Source of the DNA: Chalara sp. BL73
Taxonomy: Eukaryota; Ascomycota; Leotiomycetes; Helotiales
DNA length: 64,000 nucleotides
Reading direction: 5' to 3'
NCBI GenBank assembly: GCA_918026815.1
Contig: CAKJVC010000182.1
Coordinates: 372,001-436,000, forward strand
Positions 1-11,774 of the stretch are shown piece by piece (within the stretch, counting starts at the first letter, position 1; the number at the start of each line of letters is the position of its first letter). The notes beneath the pieces are model-generated. The model was not told the origin of the DNA, ran no database searches, and saw only the letters and a program-made list of their open reading frames with translations. Both the position numbers and the translations under genes were made by a program.

Positions 1-1529
1 CCTCTCTGGAGCAAGCAGGCAGGAGATAGGAAGAACAATTAAAATTCGATGGTGTTTCTCCTACGAGGCAAACACCCAATACAATGGTAGAAAATGTCGT
101 TCGTTCGATCTGAAATTAACAGGTATACAAGGACTCGTAGATTGGGTGGGCCGTGAGGTTTAGTATATGAAGCGGTTCGTTGGCCGAGCGAGGTGTGAAA
201 GAGTGTTGGGCTGTAACTGAAACCGCTCGCGTGTGTCAAGGGTTCCGGATCAGTCAGGGGGACCGTTGAACACTGGGAGAAGGATCAGAGAGCGGTCAAT
301 TCGTGGGCTTGTCGTACAGAACTGCAGACGATAAATGTAGGAGAGCGAAAGGAGATAGAAGATCGGCGGTAGGAAAGAGAGAGAGTTTTTTTTTTTTTGG
401 GTGGGAAGTTCGGATGGCAGCACCTGGGCAAGTCTCTGTGTTGTTGATGATGAATGAGAGCGGCAGGATAAAAGAAAGTAACTGGGGTTCGCTAAATTTA
501 GTGCGTGGCAAGGCTGATCTCTTGGCCCTTTTTTTTTTTTTTTTTTCCGTCCTTCTTTTCTCGTTCTTCGGGTTGAGGACTTGGCCCTTGGCTTGGCCTT
601 GATGCTGTAGAAGAAGAAGGGAACAAAAAGAATCCGGTTCTCAAAAAAGGGAGAAATAGTGATTTCCTGCACTCGAATATGTATGTCGAGTAAAGGGAAT
701 CATGGCATAATAACAAAAGTCACAGGACAATTCTTTGGTGGAGGGCTTGGTGAGGCTGATTGCTGGACGGGGCTGATTCCAGTGAGGAGTTCGGGGCTGT
801 GTTCCGGGGCAATGGCTTCACTATTCCACTATGGGACCAATACTAACGACTGTGCTATTCAATCATGGTTACGCATGACATGACCCCGCTACATTCGGTT
901 ACGGTGGATTCTACTACTTCCTGTAGAAAAAGGGGTTGGGGGTATCAGGAGATGAAGACGCACAATCAATGTTCCACAGCATAGAGGAGGTGTGCCGTGC
1001 GCCAAGAAGGTGGGAATTTGTTTGAAGTCTCACAACATACAGGTGGAAAAAAAAGATTTTTGTTTCAAGAAAGGCTCCTTTCTCGCTTTGCCTGCGGTGG
1101 TGCCGATTATCCATGATTGAAACATTGGCATACGCCAGGCTCTCTCGACATAAAACCCAGCCAGGTACAAGCCTTAGCATGTAGTCAGGGCTGGCAGAAG
1201 GATTTCCATCAGCGTGAAATACAGTGTAAACGTGTGAACAGTCAACACCAAATCAATTATGTAGACTCCCAGCGCGCTTGATATGAATTGCCTTAATATC
1301 GGTTTCTATTTGAGTCCTTCACCACTCTTTTTGCAGCCTCAGTGACGTGATACCGGCAGGAAAATTCCAGGGCAAGGCCATCCTCAACAGCAAGGACAAG
1401 AGTTCAACAAACGCACTAGTAATACTATGGTCCCGTCCTCGTCATCTGCCATTGTGGTTCCTTAACCACATCTCCTTCACACCTCGCAACGCGAGCTTGC
1501 AATGGAAAAAAAAAATATATGGTTCGCAT
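1..1529. other. Noncoding stretch with homopolymer tracts
   Basis: I find no convincing gene here. The open frames on both strands are short, low in complexity and lack splice partners. The stretch carries two long T runs (about 386-398 and 529-546) inside purine/pyrimidine-biased sequence, the kind of CT/GA-rich DNA common in fungal promoters and UTRs. It could be the upstream or downstream region of a gene lying beyond the left edge. Nothing more can be supported from sequence alone. Confidence 0.5.
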
Positions 1530-1708
1530 CATCTGGCGGCAGTGTAATGCCAGAGACACTGTTCCAGCCTTCATGAGCAAGCTCAGAGGAAGACCAGAGA
1601 GGAACAAAAATAAGAATAATCAATGTGATGGTCTATGACCATCTTTCAGAGATTAAACTGAAAAGAACAGATACTACACTTGATCTAAGCCAATAGGCAA
1701 AGAGAGCT
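1530..1708 (-). ncRNA. U2: U2 spliceosomal snRNA
   Basis: This is the U2 snRNA, which pairs with the intron branch site in the spliceosome. On the minus strand the 5' third reads as classical U2: the conserved block TTGGCTTAGATCAAGTGTAG is followed by the branch-site recognition element GTAGTA (complement of 1672-1677) and then the TCAGTTTAATCTCTGA region. Stem-loop II is a perfect hairpin (complement of 1627-1643, GATGGTC/GACCATC). An Sm-binding site ATTTTTG lies at the complement of 1605-1611. The 3' end closes with stem-loop IV (TCTGGC/GCCAGA, complement of 1532-1554). Length of about 179 nt fits known U2 RNAs (about 180-190). The 5' and 3' ends are placed by comparison with U2 structure and may be off by a few bases. 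Small open frames overlapping it on both strands are chance. Confidence 0.94.
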
Positions 1709-1750
1709 AAAGAGAGAAGAAAAGTTGAATCAGAGAGAGGAAGCTGTACA

Positions 1751-1757
1751 TTTATAC
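1751..1757 (-). promoter_or_regulatory. TATA box of the U2 snRNA gene
   Basis: The minus strand reads TATAAAT here, about 43 bases upstream of the inferred U2 5' end at 1708. That spacing is reasonable for an RNA polymerase II snRNA promoter. The call rests on motif and spacing only. Confidence 0.5.
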
Positions 1758-2095
1758 CCTGGGAGAAACGAAGATTTGTTTTAGCGTGGCGCTAGTGGTT
1801 GTTATCACGTGATATTGGAGAAAGGCTGTGACAAGGCTACCACTCAAGCCCAGTTCGGTGAATCAACAACACGATATCTAGAGCGCAGGAAAGTCTAGGA
1901 GAATTCTCGCTCTTTTGTAGGTAAATACACATAAACGTAGGAGATCCAAAGATGCTCAATAGTTTCCACATCATCTGAATCATTCTTCAAAGCGGCGTGT
2001 GACCCATCAACCAGAATTTACTTGGCACCCGAGACTCTGATCTCATATCGCAAGTTTGCCTTGCGCAAACGCGTTGCTGATCGCAAACAACAAAG

Positions 2096-3623
2096 ATGGT
2101 CGAACCCAACTTCGAAAATCTTTTGCTGACACTTGCGCGCGGTGGTTCTATCGATCAGTAAGTCAGAGTTTCGAATAATGTAGCGTATCTAACATGTTAA
2201 AGCGAGCAATGGCCGGCACTTCAGCCAAATATCATTGAAACACTAGAAAAGGTATGTTCACCCTCGAGCTTACAAAGAAATGTCATCAACGTCACATAGA
2301 CTGTAAAAACCGTCTTCATACCTCCAGCATCTGAACAATCTACCGAACTGCTCACCTCAGCTTTCTCCTCGTCGCCACCCAACCCAGAGCCATCCTCAAC
2401 CGCAGAAATATCTAGCCAAAATAGTTCCTCCTCCACTCAATCCACAAACAAGGAAAATGCTCCTCCTCCCACAGAGCCAGCTGCTCCGCGGCCATCCCAG
2501 AATCAACTACTCTTCGACTCCATAGTCAGCACGTTAAATACCTACTTCACCAAACACCCCCCTCACACCATTCAGCGCCTCTCCGAACTCATTCTATGGC
2601 CAAAACAACACTATAAGACTCTACCTTCATATCTCCATGCGGTGGATCGTGTCGTGCACGTCACCTCCGGGGCGCAAATCTTTCCTCTCCCACCTGCAAT
2701 ACCTGATCCCTCGTCGTCTGCCATTCTCTCGAACGGTGGGACCAGCGACCCGCTATCTATTTCCTGGGGCAATCCCGCTACGACTCCCGCACAAGTCGGA
2801 CTAGGGTCAGATGAAAGTCTAGGAGGAGCATTACTTACACCCATATCATGGCTACAGCCTGGAAAGGCTGGCAAAGTCAACGGCACGCATTCTCCGTTAG
2901 AAGGCGAGGTCACGACGGAGAGCACGGAGATGATCGATGGCCCTAACGGCATCGGCGGCATCGAGACGGTGACCGTCTCCGTCAATGGGATATCCTCGAC
3001 ACGTAGCAATTCCCTGCCCGCGAACGAAGGAAGCGTCACTGCTGAGCTCCGCGCTGAAGGAGGGATCACCCAGGGCGAACTCTTAAGACAAGAACAGCGC
3101 GCAGGCGTCGTCCCAGTCTCACAATTGGCGAATAGAGGGAACCCAGATGGGACGGGTGAGGAGGATGATTCTCCACATGCACGGGGACCCGATGAGATCG
3201 GTCCGGAGGACATCGGAACGCAGCATAGCGGCGGGAGCGAGCGTGCAGGTGTAAATGTCAGGATGCAGGGAATCGACGTGCAGGCTGCGCTAGGAAGGAA
3301 GGCCGAACCTGCTACCCACAAGGACGAGAAAGATGAGGACGTCACAATAGAAGATGTAACACCTGAGACGCCAAAAAGGCAAGCGGATGAGGATTTAGGC
3401 GCGGAAAAGAAGCGGATTAAAGAGGACGAAACAGATGCCGACGGAGATGCGGTTCTGGTTGACGCTGATGGCAAGACGGAAGATGAACCTAAATTTGGTA
3501 CGTGATTCCCTCCTAGAAATCTCCATCTAAATATTTCAATATCGTCGTGTCAGCTAACGATCTCGCTTAGGCGAAGCAGGGGAATCGAAGGGTGCAGATG
3601 CCATAGACACGACGACTGTCTGA
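2096..3623 (+). CDS. PP4 regulatory subunit 2 family protein (PPP4R2/Psy4-like)
   Basis: Four exons: 2096-2157, 2203-2251, 2300-3497 and 3571-3623, giving about 453 residues. Introns begin GTAAGT, GTATGT and GTACGT and end in AG after CTAAC-like branch sites; frame is kept throughout. The N-terminal 150 residues hold the conserved core. An early helix continues after the first splice (EQWPALQPNIIETLEK), and a central block contains HTIQRLSELILWPKQHYK followed by the hydrophobic VVHVTS segment, the pattern of the PPP4R2 family. This family binds the catalytic subunit of protein phosphatase 4, which dephosphorylates H2AX/checkpoint substrates after DNA damage. The remainder is long, acidic and low in complexity, typical for the family, ending with a basic KRQ/EKKRIK stretch that could act as a nuclear signal. 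Converges on rmd5. Family assignment is by remembered motif; gene structure is firmer. Confidence 0.8.
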
Positions 3624-3910
3624 GTATGAAAGAAATGGGATACGGCGCTGTTGAGACCCAATGTACGAGATATACACAGGCGTTTGTAGAAATACGTGAA
3701 ATGATATCGTGAAATTTCTACGGCCGAGTGTTTTTCCTGCAGACTTTTGTGTAATGCTAAGTGAGGATGCTCATTCATGTAGCTAAGCTAACTCGTAAAA
3801 TCGAAGTAGCCATAAGACGCCTACCCATGCCCCAAGCCAGAAACTCCTGATGCCCATATGCACAATTTCTCCGATCCTAGCCTCCTAGCAAAGTAATCTA
3901 TGCTCTATGC

Positions 3911-5285
3911 CTATAAAATAATCTCCATCGCATCCTTGGGCTGGCTTTCATTCGGGCAATATGGGCACTTAAACCTGCCTCCTTTACTCAGCCTCTGCAA
4001 CGACTCCTTTGCAACGACATGTCCGCACGGCATCATCATCGGCGGGTTGCTTTCTGTCGTTTGCTCTTTGCTCACCGGGCAGACAAAGATGGCGTGGAAG
4101 ATCATGCTTCCCGGTAATGCTATTTCGACCGGTAATTCATCTTGTGTAGTCCACTCTGTACGCTTTTCCTTTACGATACTGGCAAGTTTGAGGAGAGTAG
4201 GAAGGGCGATGGCGCCCGCGGTGGCGGCAATGTAGAGCGGCGACTCGGCAGAGAGGCCTAGCAACGAGCAGAACTCACGCGTAAAGGATAGGGCAACGTC
4301 ATCCCATGCCGTTTCGGTATTAAATGTATGGTGGTATGGCGAGTCTCGCAGATTAGACCGGAACGCCATCGCCGTGGCGAGCTGCTGTATATCTCGCAAG
4401 AACCGGCCTTGGAACCGGCCAAAGTTCTCGCGGGCATACAGGAGCGCACCTTCCAGCCCATTCTCATACGTGTCGGGCAGTCCGTTAATAGAGGGTCCTT
4501 GAAAGAGCCACACAAATTGCAGCTTGCTTAGCTCAAACTCGAGGTTGCTACCCCGCCTTTCTAGTTCGGCGCTGTTCGAGCGAGCCCATGAAATGGCCGG
4601 ATGCAAGTTGTGGGCTTTGAGTTCGTGGAGAATAGCATACATATTTGCGAACTTGTGCTGTAGCTCGGAGGACTTGAGGGAGGTGAAGTCTCCGGCATCA
4701 GACTGACTGGGGTGAGGGCTTCCTGGTGTAGGAGCGGGTTGTGGAGGATTCTCGCGGGCTTCGTCGAGGAAGGTGGACGCCACCGAGAATTGGCCTTCTC
4801 GGAGGAGGTGCATGGCGATGGCACGGTTTATTAATGATGGATGCGAAGCGAGCGCATCATATTCTGTTGGAAGTTTCTTAACAGGAAAATTCTAGTAAAG
4901 TTTCAGCAATATTCAGAATAGATCATAGGCAAAAGTTCACACTTTATCGAGTGCCTTCCCATACACATTATGTGCTTTGTATGTTTTCGCCATGTCGTCG
5001 TTGACCTTGTCAAACCCGCTCTTAAGAGGATTTTGTAGCTTTGAAAGAGTGATAGGGGCAGACTGCGGGTCTGAGAACAAGCAAACAGGTCAGTAGAGTT
5101 CACATTAACGCTGCAATGGGAACATATGAAGATAGGCTAAGAGTGATAATAGGGGCTCCCTTACCGGCCACGATCATTTCTCTTGCTCTCTCAAGCTGCT
5201 CGATGATCTTATCAACATCGTCAACACTCTGTTTGAGGTTGGCATCCCTCCGCATGCGGGCCAGCTCGAGTTGAAGGGCGTCCAT
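3911..5285 (-). CDS. rmd5: GID/CTLH E3 ligase subunit Rmd5 (Gid2)
   Basis: Three exons on the minus strand: 5285-5165, 5070-4943 and 4891-3911, about 409 residues. Rmd5/Gid2 is a catalytic RING-type subunit of the GID (CTLH) ubiquitin ligase, which in yeast degrades gluconeogenic enzymes. The N-terminus is a short coiled coil (DDVDKIIEQLERAREMI). The middle has LisH/CTLH-type helices, with NLHPAISWARSNSAELE characteristic of CTLH. The C-terminus has the divergent RING: CPVSKEQ, then PCGHVVAKESL, then FKCPYCP about 15 residues from the end. Length matches the family (yeast Rmd5 about 420). The start at 5285 is the first ATG and gives the conserved N-terminal helix. It is divergent from the Stb6-like gene across 540 bases. 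Confidence 0.92.
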
Positions 5286-5825
5286 AGTTAAAATTGAATG
5301 AGATTGGCAAAGTACGTCTTTCTCTAGAAATGTATTATCCTGGCTAACTCGTCTGCCAGATTTCTGCTTCTGCTCCTCGCTGAGTCATGGTCGTTCTTGC
5401 CGTCACTTGAACCGTGTAGTCGTTGTCTTAAAAGATACTGTCCTCGTGTGTCGTCGTCGGTATATCTACTTACTCATGATACCAAGAGGCTGACCCGCTT
5501 TGTGTACATGGCTTGAACAGGGCCAGTGAAACCCCACCCGGCCCCTGTCCAGTAGTGGCATGCTCCGCCTGCTGCAGCTTTCAAGCTTGAATCACATGCC
5601 CCATTTATTCTAGGACATTACAACAATTCTAAATGCACAATATACTTGGCCTCCTTTAACCATGATTTGTGGGTGTCCCAATGAATAAGATCGTGACATT
5701 CCCTCTGCTATATGCTATATGCTATCCTGGATACCTCTGATTCCTTGCTTCAAGACACAAATAGACAATGAAGCTCGATATCCGAATTAGCTAGCACGAC
5801 GTCACTGCCGCAAAGGCCTGTTGAA

Positions 5826-8652
5826 ATGGCTTCCCGCTTTAGCTTTCCTACTGCATACGATCCGCAGATGCACAGAGAAGAAGTCCTAACGCTCGCAAGA
5901 ACGAATTCTCGGTACAATGCCCTCACAAAGCTCAATAGCGGCTCGCAGTACAATCCCAACAGCCCTCCTACCCCCATGAACAACTCCAGTTCGCCTTCCG
6001 CGGCAAAAGAATCACCACAATCCGTTCATCTCGAGAACTTCGTCTTTGCTGATCCCGTTGCCTTCAGGTATGATTTCGATTAGTGGGACTGGCATATGAA
6101 ACCATCTAATTGGATTCAGATTCATTGAGGATGATCCTGCTACGGTGTTGGTCCAGCGACACGGTCGTTTACAAGGCTATGAACTATATATGGTTGAGCA
6201 GTGGGTGTGTTCAAGGGCAAACCCGACATTTGTGATCGCAACATATACTGGCGATCCAGATCACTCAATATCAGTGGGGGTGTTGGAGGTCCCGAAGAAT
6301 AGAGATGAATGGTCACCGCGGCTACGGCATTATTTCAAGGCTGCATCCAAGTATCAAGCCAGAGCAAAAGAAACGGAGCTTGGGTCACTCATGATCACAA
6401 ATCTCAGCAATTTCCCTTCCGCTTTGACGGTCATACCGGTCCCGGAGGGTAATGTAGGAAAGCACAGAGAGGACTTCATTGTCAACGAAGACTTAAAACG
6501 GCTAAATTGCTCGGGAAGATCTGGCATGAGTCTGTCAGCCCCAGCTGGGGCAACGAAGGCTAAGTTTCTACAACTTTATAAGACTAGCGAGCGGGTAAAT
6601 CTTGCCGTTGCTGTCATTGAATTAGTCAAGCTTTGTCAAATAGCTCTTATCGTTTTCGGTAAGTTGGAAGAGGAATACTTAGATGGTCTGCTTTGTGACA
6701 TGACCGAGAAGGCCATCAGTGACTGGTGGACTGACATTGGTTCTGAGCTTTACAACACCGAGCCTAGCGATGGAGTTTTAGGACCAACAACGGTTTCTGC
6801 ATTGCTGGGTACCCTCATGGGTGCTCGAAACCGCTTAGACTACCTAAACGCATCTCCACCAAAGGACGCTTTCGAGTACCATAGTCTTCAAAGAAGTGTA
6901 TCCTATTTCCAGAAGAATCAAGACCTTGCCCGCACTAAGAAGTTAGACCGACATACCCTCAATCGTTTACACAACACTACAGCGAAAGCTGCGGCTGGTG
7001 AAGGGTGGGCTGTTCCGAAAGCTATCAAGTCTACTGTTGCTGAACTCAGCGGCAAGGGTGGAGAAATGATTATGGGCATGGTCGGTCGCGATAAAGCTGG
7101 CATGGGAGAAATAGAAACCCTTGAAATTGATCGCTTCGTTACCTTGGTGCACGGAGAGAGAGCGAAGTGCCTTTGGCTGGGGAAGCCAAGAAGGAGCGGC
7201 CACGCTGCAGTTGATGCGAAGGCAGAGACCGATTTGGCGAGCTTGAGAGCTGAAAAGATACCTCCTGAGGAAAACACAAATAATCGAAGGAGAGAAAAGG
7301 ATAGCCCTCACGAGATATACTCTGCTCAAGCACCTGGCTCGGCTGTCAGCATGCTTGACACCCCTATTGAGAAGGACTATCGAAAATCCGTCATGAAGAG
7401 TGTCACCGGAAAGATGAATGATGCTAGTAATCGAATTGGCCGAATCAAAGACGTAGTAGGAATACGTGGGCATGCAAGTAAACACTCTAGAGATGAAGGT
7501 CCAGAATCTGAAGTTAAAGGGATAAGTTATCTTAACTCGAACAACTCTACTACAACAGCCATATCGACTGTGGCACCTCAGAGCCCACAACCAGGCATTG
7601 GTAAAGCATTCAGCTGGAAAGAGACACCCTCCGATTACCAGAACGGCCGGCCGAAGAACAAAGATGTCATGGACAGCACTGCCTCTTCGATTCTCTCTGG
7701 GGTAGAGCCTCCTATAAGCGATTCGAACTTTACTCCGCCAGTTGATTCGGTACGCCAAGAAATAGTGCAGGCAGAACTAGAGGCCAAATGGAGAGCACAA
7801 GTAAAGGACATCCGTGAGACGCTAGTCGTAACTGATCCCTCTGTCGGAGGCTCCGCTTATGGTGATGGTGATCTTCAAGGACCAGTATTAGAGGCGGACC
7901 GAGATCCAGGGAACTTTGAGGTTCTTCTCCATCGACGTCATAGCATGTCAGGGCCAGCTCCATATTCGTTAGCGCAACGGCATAAGGCTTGGTGGCCCCG
8001 TCAAATGTCATTCACTGATGCAGAAGATGCTATTCTAGGATGGGAGCCTATAGATGGTGATAATGAGGAGCTAGAAGAGTCTGATCCATGGGCTGCCTTG
8101 CAGCGACAAATATACACATCGGAAAACCTGAAGAAACTTTTTGAGGATGTTTTGGTTCTTCGAGACTCCATAGGTCCCTGGGTCGAAAGCGTCGTTAGCA
8201 ATGTGGACGATCTGGATGAGCAGGCAGGTCAAGATCAAGAAGCATTTCAGAACCTTTTCTATCGTCTCACTGAGACATATCAAATGATGAAGAGCGACTC
8301 TGAAGATACACTCGGAAATGAACGAGCTCATGTTATGGAGATGATCAAGGATGTGGAAGTCCTAGGAGCAAAACTCGAATACGAAATCAATGCACTAGTC
8401 TCGAAGGTGCAGGATGTTGAAGAAGGTGTGGCACAGTTCGAACGGGAGGTCGATAGTTTAGAATTTCGAACAGAGCAGCTTGAAAAACATCTAAGTACCG
8501 AGACATGGGCCCATTGGCTCGTTCGGTCCATCACCGGGATTGGAACACCACCGAATCGTCCATCATCGGTTGCTAGTGTGAAAACCGTGAACGAGAATGG
8601 TGCCAGTACGAAGAATGTGACTGTGGATGGCACAAATAAAAACAACAGTTAG
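5826..8652 (+). CDS. Large conserved fungal protein, Stb6/Stb2-like N-terminal domain
   Basis: Two exons, 5826-6067 and 6120-8652, about 924 residues; the 52-base intron starts GTATGA and ends TTCAG. After a Ser/Pro-rich leader, the N-terminal domain starts at ENFVFADPVAFRFIEDDP and continues with GYELYMVEQWVCSRANPTF, a block I associate with fungal Stb6/Stb2-like proteins, which were found in yeast as Sin3 binders. Residues about 90-350 are globular. The centre (about 370-620) is polar and probably disordered. The last 230 residues are acidic and predicted coiled coil (YEINALVSKVQDVEEGVAQF), with an amphipathic AHWLVRSITGIG near the end. No signal peptide or catalytic motif is seen. The family name comes from memory of the N-terminal motif; a link to Sin3/histone deacetylase in this organism is inference. 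Confidence 0.88.
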
Positions 8653-8981
8653 CGGAATATGCATTTGGAAGCATTGCAGGCGTTAGGAATACCCAGACAT
8701 TTATATAGTCGCATACGGAGTAGGAGCATAGCATTGAGGTATCAATTTCGAAGAATTACAGGTTGGAGTGGATATCGAGCACCGTCTTTTCTCTGTATAC
8801 CCATATTTATAGTACAATATGACCAGTACAATCCATATAACCTGCCAGCTGCTTCCCAAATCCGCAGCTCGAGATCTCATCTTAGAGAACCTCACATAGA
8901 GATAGATGCGGTCCTATCCACCAGCGTCGCAATCGTACAATATCCGCCTCCCCACCCTCTATCCCAAGCTTGTCAGATAAT

Positions 8982-9500
8982 TTACATCCCCCCAACACCA
9001 AACCCACCACCCAATGCGCCTCCTTTCGCCGCAGCCTCCGCCTGCAACAGTTCGCTAACCTGTCTTATAGTTAGCTTGCTGTTCCAGCTTCCGATGCACT
9101 CGGATTTAGTATATAACGCCTACCTTCATCTGCACATCGAAGAACTTAGCTGCACACCGGTCGATACAGACCCCTTCACCTTTGTTGATCTCGCCTTCGC
9201 GGTAGTCTTTTGGTATGCACTTTTTCATGCAGGCTTGTTGCAATCTGTCGCAAGATGTTAGAAAGAGAAAACTTAATTGTGACTAAGACGAGGAGAAGAA
9301 ACCATGCAGAAGACATGTAGACAAGAAAAATCAAGGAGAGAAGGGGTTAGAGAAGGTACAAGTGTCACAATATAAAGGGAAGAGTGGAGAGAGAAGGCAT
9401 ACTGGTTGAACATTGTGGTGATAAGGTCCATTTCTGCTTCTGCGGCTGCGATCTTTTCAGCGCTTGAAGGCTGTGGGCGCCCGAGTCCAAAGAGTGACAT
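8982..9500 (-). CDS. tim10: Mitochondrial import chaperone Tim10
   Basis: Three exons on the minus strand: 9500-9403, 9244-9124 and 9059-8982, giving 98 residues. Tim10 with Tim9 forms the hexameric chaperone of the intermembrane space that escorts carrier and beta-barrel precursors. The twin CX3C motif is present: CMKKC and CIDRC, spaced by [15 protein letters not shown], as in Tim10 rather than Tim9. The N-terminus ([20 protein letters not shown]) and the Gly-rich tail are typical of filamentous fungi. The last exon must use the downstream acceptor ...GACAG at 9060; the alternative TATAAG acceptor would give an immediate stop. A long plus-strand open frame over 8659-9261 is a shadow. It is head to head with msk1. 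Confidence 0.96.
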
Positions 9501-9923
9501 CTTGCAAGATTATTCAAGGATTTTGGAAAAAGATGATCGTGGTATAATGGCGACGTATAAATGTATGTAATGAGGCTTCACAGATGTGATTTTATGATGT
9601 CTTGAAGCTCAGCTTCAAGAATTTGAGCTTGGCATTGCGGCCGCTAGCGCTGTGCGAAGCCGTCGCCAAAGCTCGAATTTTGTTCCCGACAACTTCCATC
9701 TTTCTGAACATTTTTGAATGTGACAATTGTACCGGTAAGTCGAGGCTATTCTTGATTTTGGGTGGAAGGCGGCATAATGATGAACTACAAATAACATTAG
9801 AACCGTTGCGACTGACACTTCCGGGTGCTTGATCTCACTATCTCATTTTCTGAACATGCCATGAACATTACTTCTTTTCTTGCCTTATTTGCACCTGCAT
9901 AGCACTGACATCAGGCGATCAGG
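9501..9923. promoter_or_regulatory. Shared upstream region of tim10 and msk1
   Basis: These 423 bases separate the start codons of two divergently transcribed mitochondrial genes. I see no other gene in it; small open frames on both strands are unsupported. I recognise no specific operator. A shared promoter is inferred from the spacing and the common process. Confidence 0.45.
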
Positions 9924-11774
9924 ATGAACACAAGTACGGGGTTACGGTTTCTGCGACCGTATCTGTATAAAGATATTCCTGTTACGAGGAAATCAGTGTA
10001 TCTGCGATTTTACAATCATGCATCCAGCACAACGGAGACGGCCTCGAGGGCAGGCACAAGCTATGGCAGCACCGCCACGAAACCCACGACAGCTCCTGCT
10101 AAAATAAAGGAGAAAGACCATGCCATTCACATCGTAGAGAGAGCAAAAGAACTGAAGCAAGCATATTCTTTTCTATACCCCAGGATAAATAACGACAAAA
10201 ATGCAGTCAGCATAGCTGAATTCACAAATGCATATAAGGATCTAGGGAAAGGAGAAAGCATTTCAGACGATGGCCGAACCTTACGGGGTATGTTTATGCT
10301 ATATGACCACGGCCAAAGGTCCATTTCTGACAATATGATAGGGCGTGTCATGAACTTTCGCATCGCAGGCAAAGGCCTTGCGTTTCTTGATATCTCTCAA
10401 GATGGCCAAGCCACACAGATAGTCTGTGATCTTGCTCATCTCAAAGTAGATAGCAATAAGCAATTTAGCACATTCTACCATTTGATTCAGCGTGGTGATG
10501 TTATATGTCAGCTCTTCCAGCCTCCCCCAAAGATTATGTGTTGATTTTGTATAGCCGCTTCTGGATATCCATATACCACGAAAAGAGGACAGTTGTCGCT
10601 ACGAGCTACAGAGCTTCCAATCATCCTGTCCCCTTCTCTTGCTAAGTTACCGACGGTACTTGAGGATCGCGAAACGAGAATACGTAACCGCCATGTTGAT
10701 CTTTTAGTCAATCGAAAGGTTGTGGACACACTGCGCGCGAGGTCTCATATCATACGATATATGAGAGATTTTCTTCTCAAGGATAATTTCATGGAAGTTC
10801 AGACACCGATCATTGCCGAAAAAGCTGGAGGTGCTATTGCCAAACCTTTTACTACCACCGCCACGGAATTCCCTGAGAAGCAACTAGCTCTCAGGATTGC
10901 ACCTGAGTTATGGCTCAAGAGAATGATTCTGGGTGGCATGGATCGCGTCTTTGAGATTGGACCTGCGTTCCGAAACGAAGGGCTAGACGCGACGCACAAC
11001 CCAGAATTTACCACATGCGAATTTTATAAATCTTTCGCTGATCTCGAAGATCTAATCCGCATGACAGAAATCCTGATCAGTGGCCTGGCTGAACATGTCG
11101 AATCACTACGGGAGTCCTCCTTACACGGCCTCCCGGCAGTGGATATCAGCCTGTTCAAAGCACCATATCAACGCATCAAGTTTATTCCAGCTATAGAAAC
11201 AGCACTCGGCCATTCGCTACCAGATCTCTCTGCAGCAGACGCTCAAGAGCAACTCCTCTCCATTTTCAAGGCCCACAATCTTACATCACCTGCCTCTTCA
11301 AGCCTCCCCCGCCTCCTAGATAAACTTTCAACACTCTACATCGAGCCTCAATGCAACACCCCAACATTCATAACTCACCATCCCTCCTGCCTCGCTCCGC
11401 TCGCAAAATCCTTTTTTGACCCCACGACCTCACAACACGTGTCTGCACGCGTTGAGCTATTTATTCACCATAAGGAGGTTGCGAATATGTATGAAGAGGA
11501 GAACTCGCCGTTCGAACAGAGAAAGAAATTTAAGGAGCAGGCAAGGTGGAAGGATGATGAAAATGAGGCTTATATTGATGAGAGTTATTTGTCGGCGCTG
11601 GAGTGGGGCCTTCCACCTACCGGTGGATGGGGATGTGGAATTGATAGGCTCTGTATGCTCCTGAGTGGGGCGGCGAGGATTGGAGATGTGTTAAGCTTTG
11701 GCAGTTTACGGAATGTGGTTAATCTTGGAAGGACGGAGTCTGGTGAGAAGAGCTCAGATGGGGGAGAGAAGTAG
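9924..11774 (+). CDS. msk1: Mitochondrial lysyl-tRNA synthetase
   Basis: Two exons, 9924-10506 and 10555-11774, 600 residues; the 48-base intron runs GTCAGC..TATAG and joins GDVIS to ASGYPYTTKRGQLS. It is a class II synthetase charging tRNA-Lys. The first 45 residues are basic and hydroxylated (LRFLRPYLYKDIPVTRKSVY), fitting a mitochondrial presequence. An OB-fold anticodon-binding domain follows (VMNFRIAGKGLAFLDI). Catalytic motif 1 region is FMEVQTPII; motif 2 is FRNEGLDATHNPEFTTCEFY; motif 3 is GWGCGIDRLCMLL near the end. A second, cytosolic LysRS is expected elsewhere; the presequence and length (yeast Msk1 is 576) favour the mitochondrial form. It is paired head to head with tim10. Confidence 0.94.

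Noticed and set aside
250..672. 140-codon minus-strand frame near the left end
   Set aside because: It is driven by homopolymer A/T runs (KKKKKK) and overlaps another frame of the same kind; no motif or splice partner.
1347..1607. Short frames on both strands over the U2 locus
   Set aside because: They overlap the structured U2 snRNA and have no protein features.
2611..3474. 287-codon minus-strand frame opposite the PP4 subunit gene
   Set aside because: A shadow frame of equal length to the real exon; Ser/Pro composition comes from reading the complement.
6967..7758. 263-codon minus-strand frame inside the Stb6-like gene
   Set aside because: Antisense shadow of a spliced gene with conserved N-terminal domain; no motif.
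8659..9261. 200-codon plus-strand frame after the Stb6-like gene
   Set aside because: Lies antisense to tim10 exons 2 and 3, which show the twin CX3C motifs.
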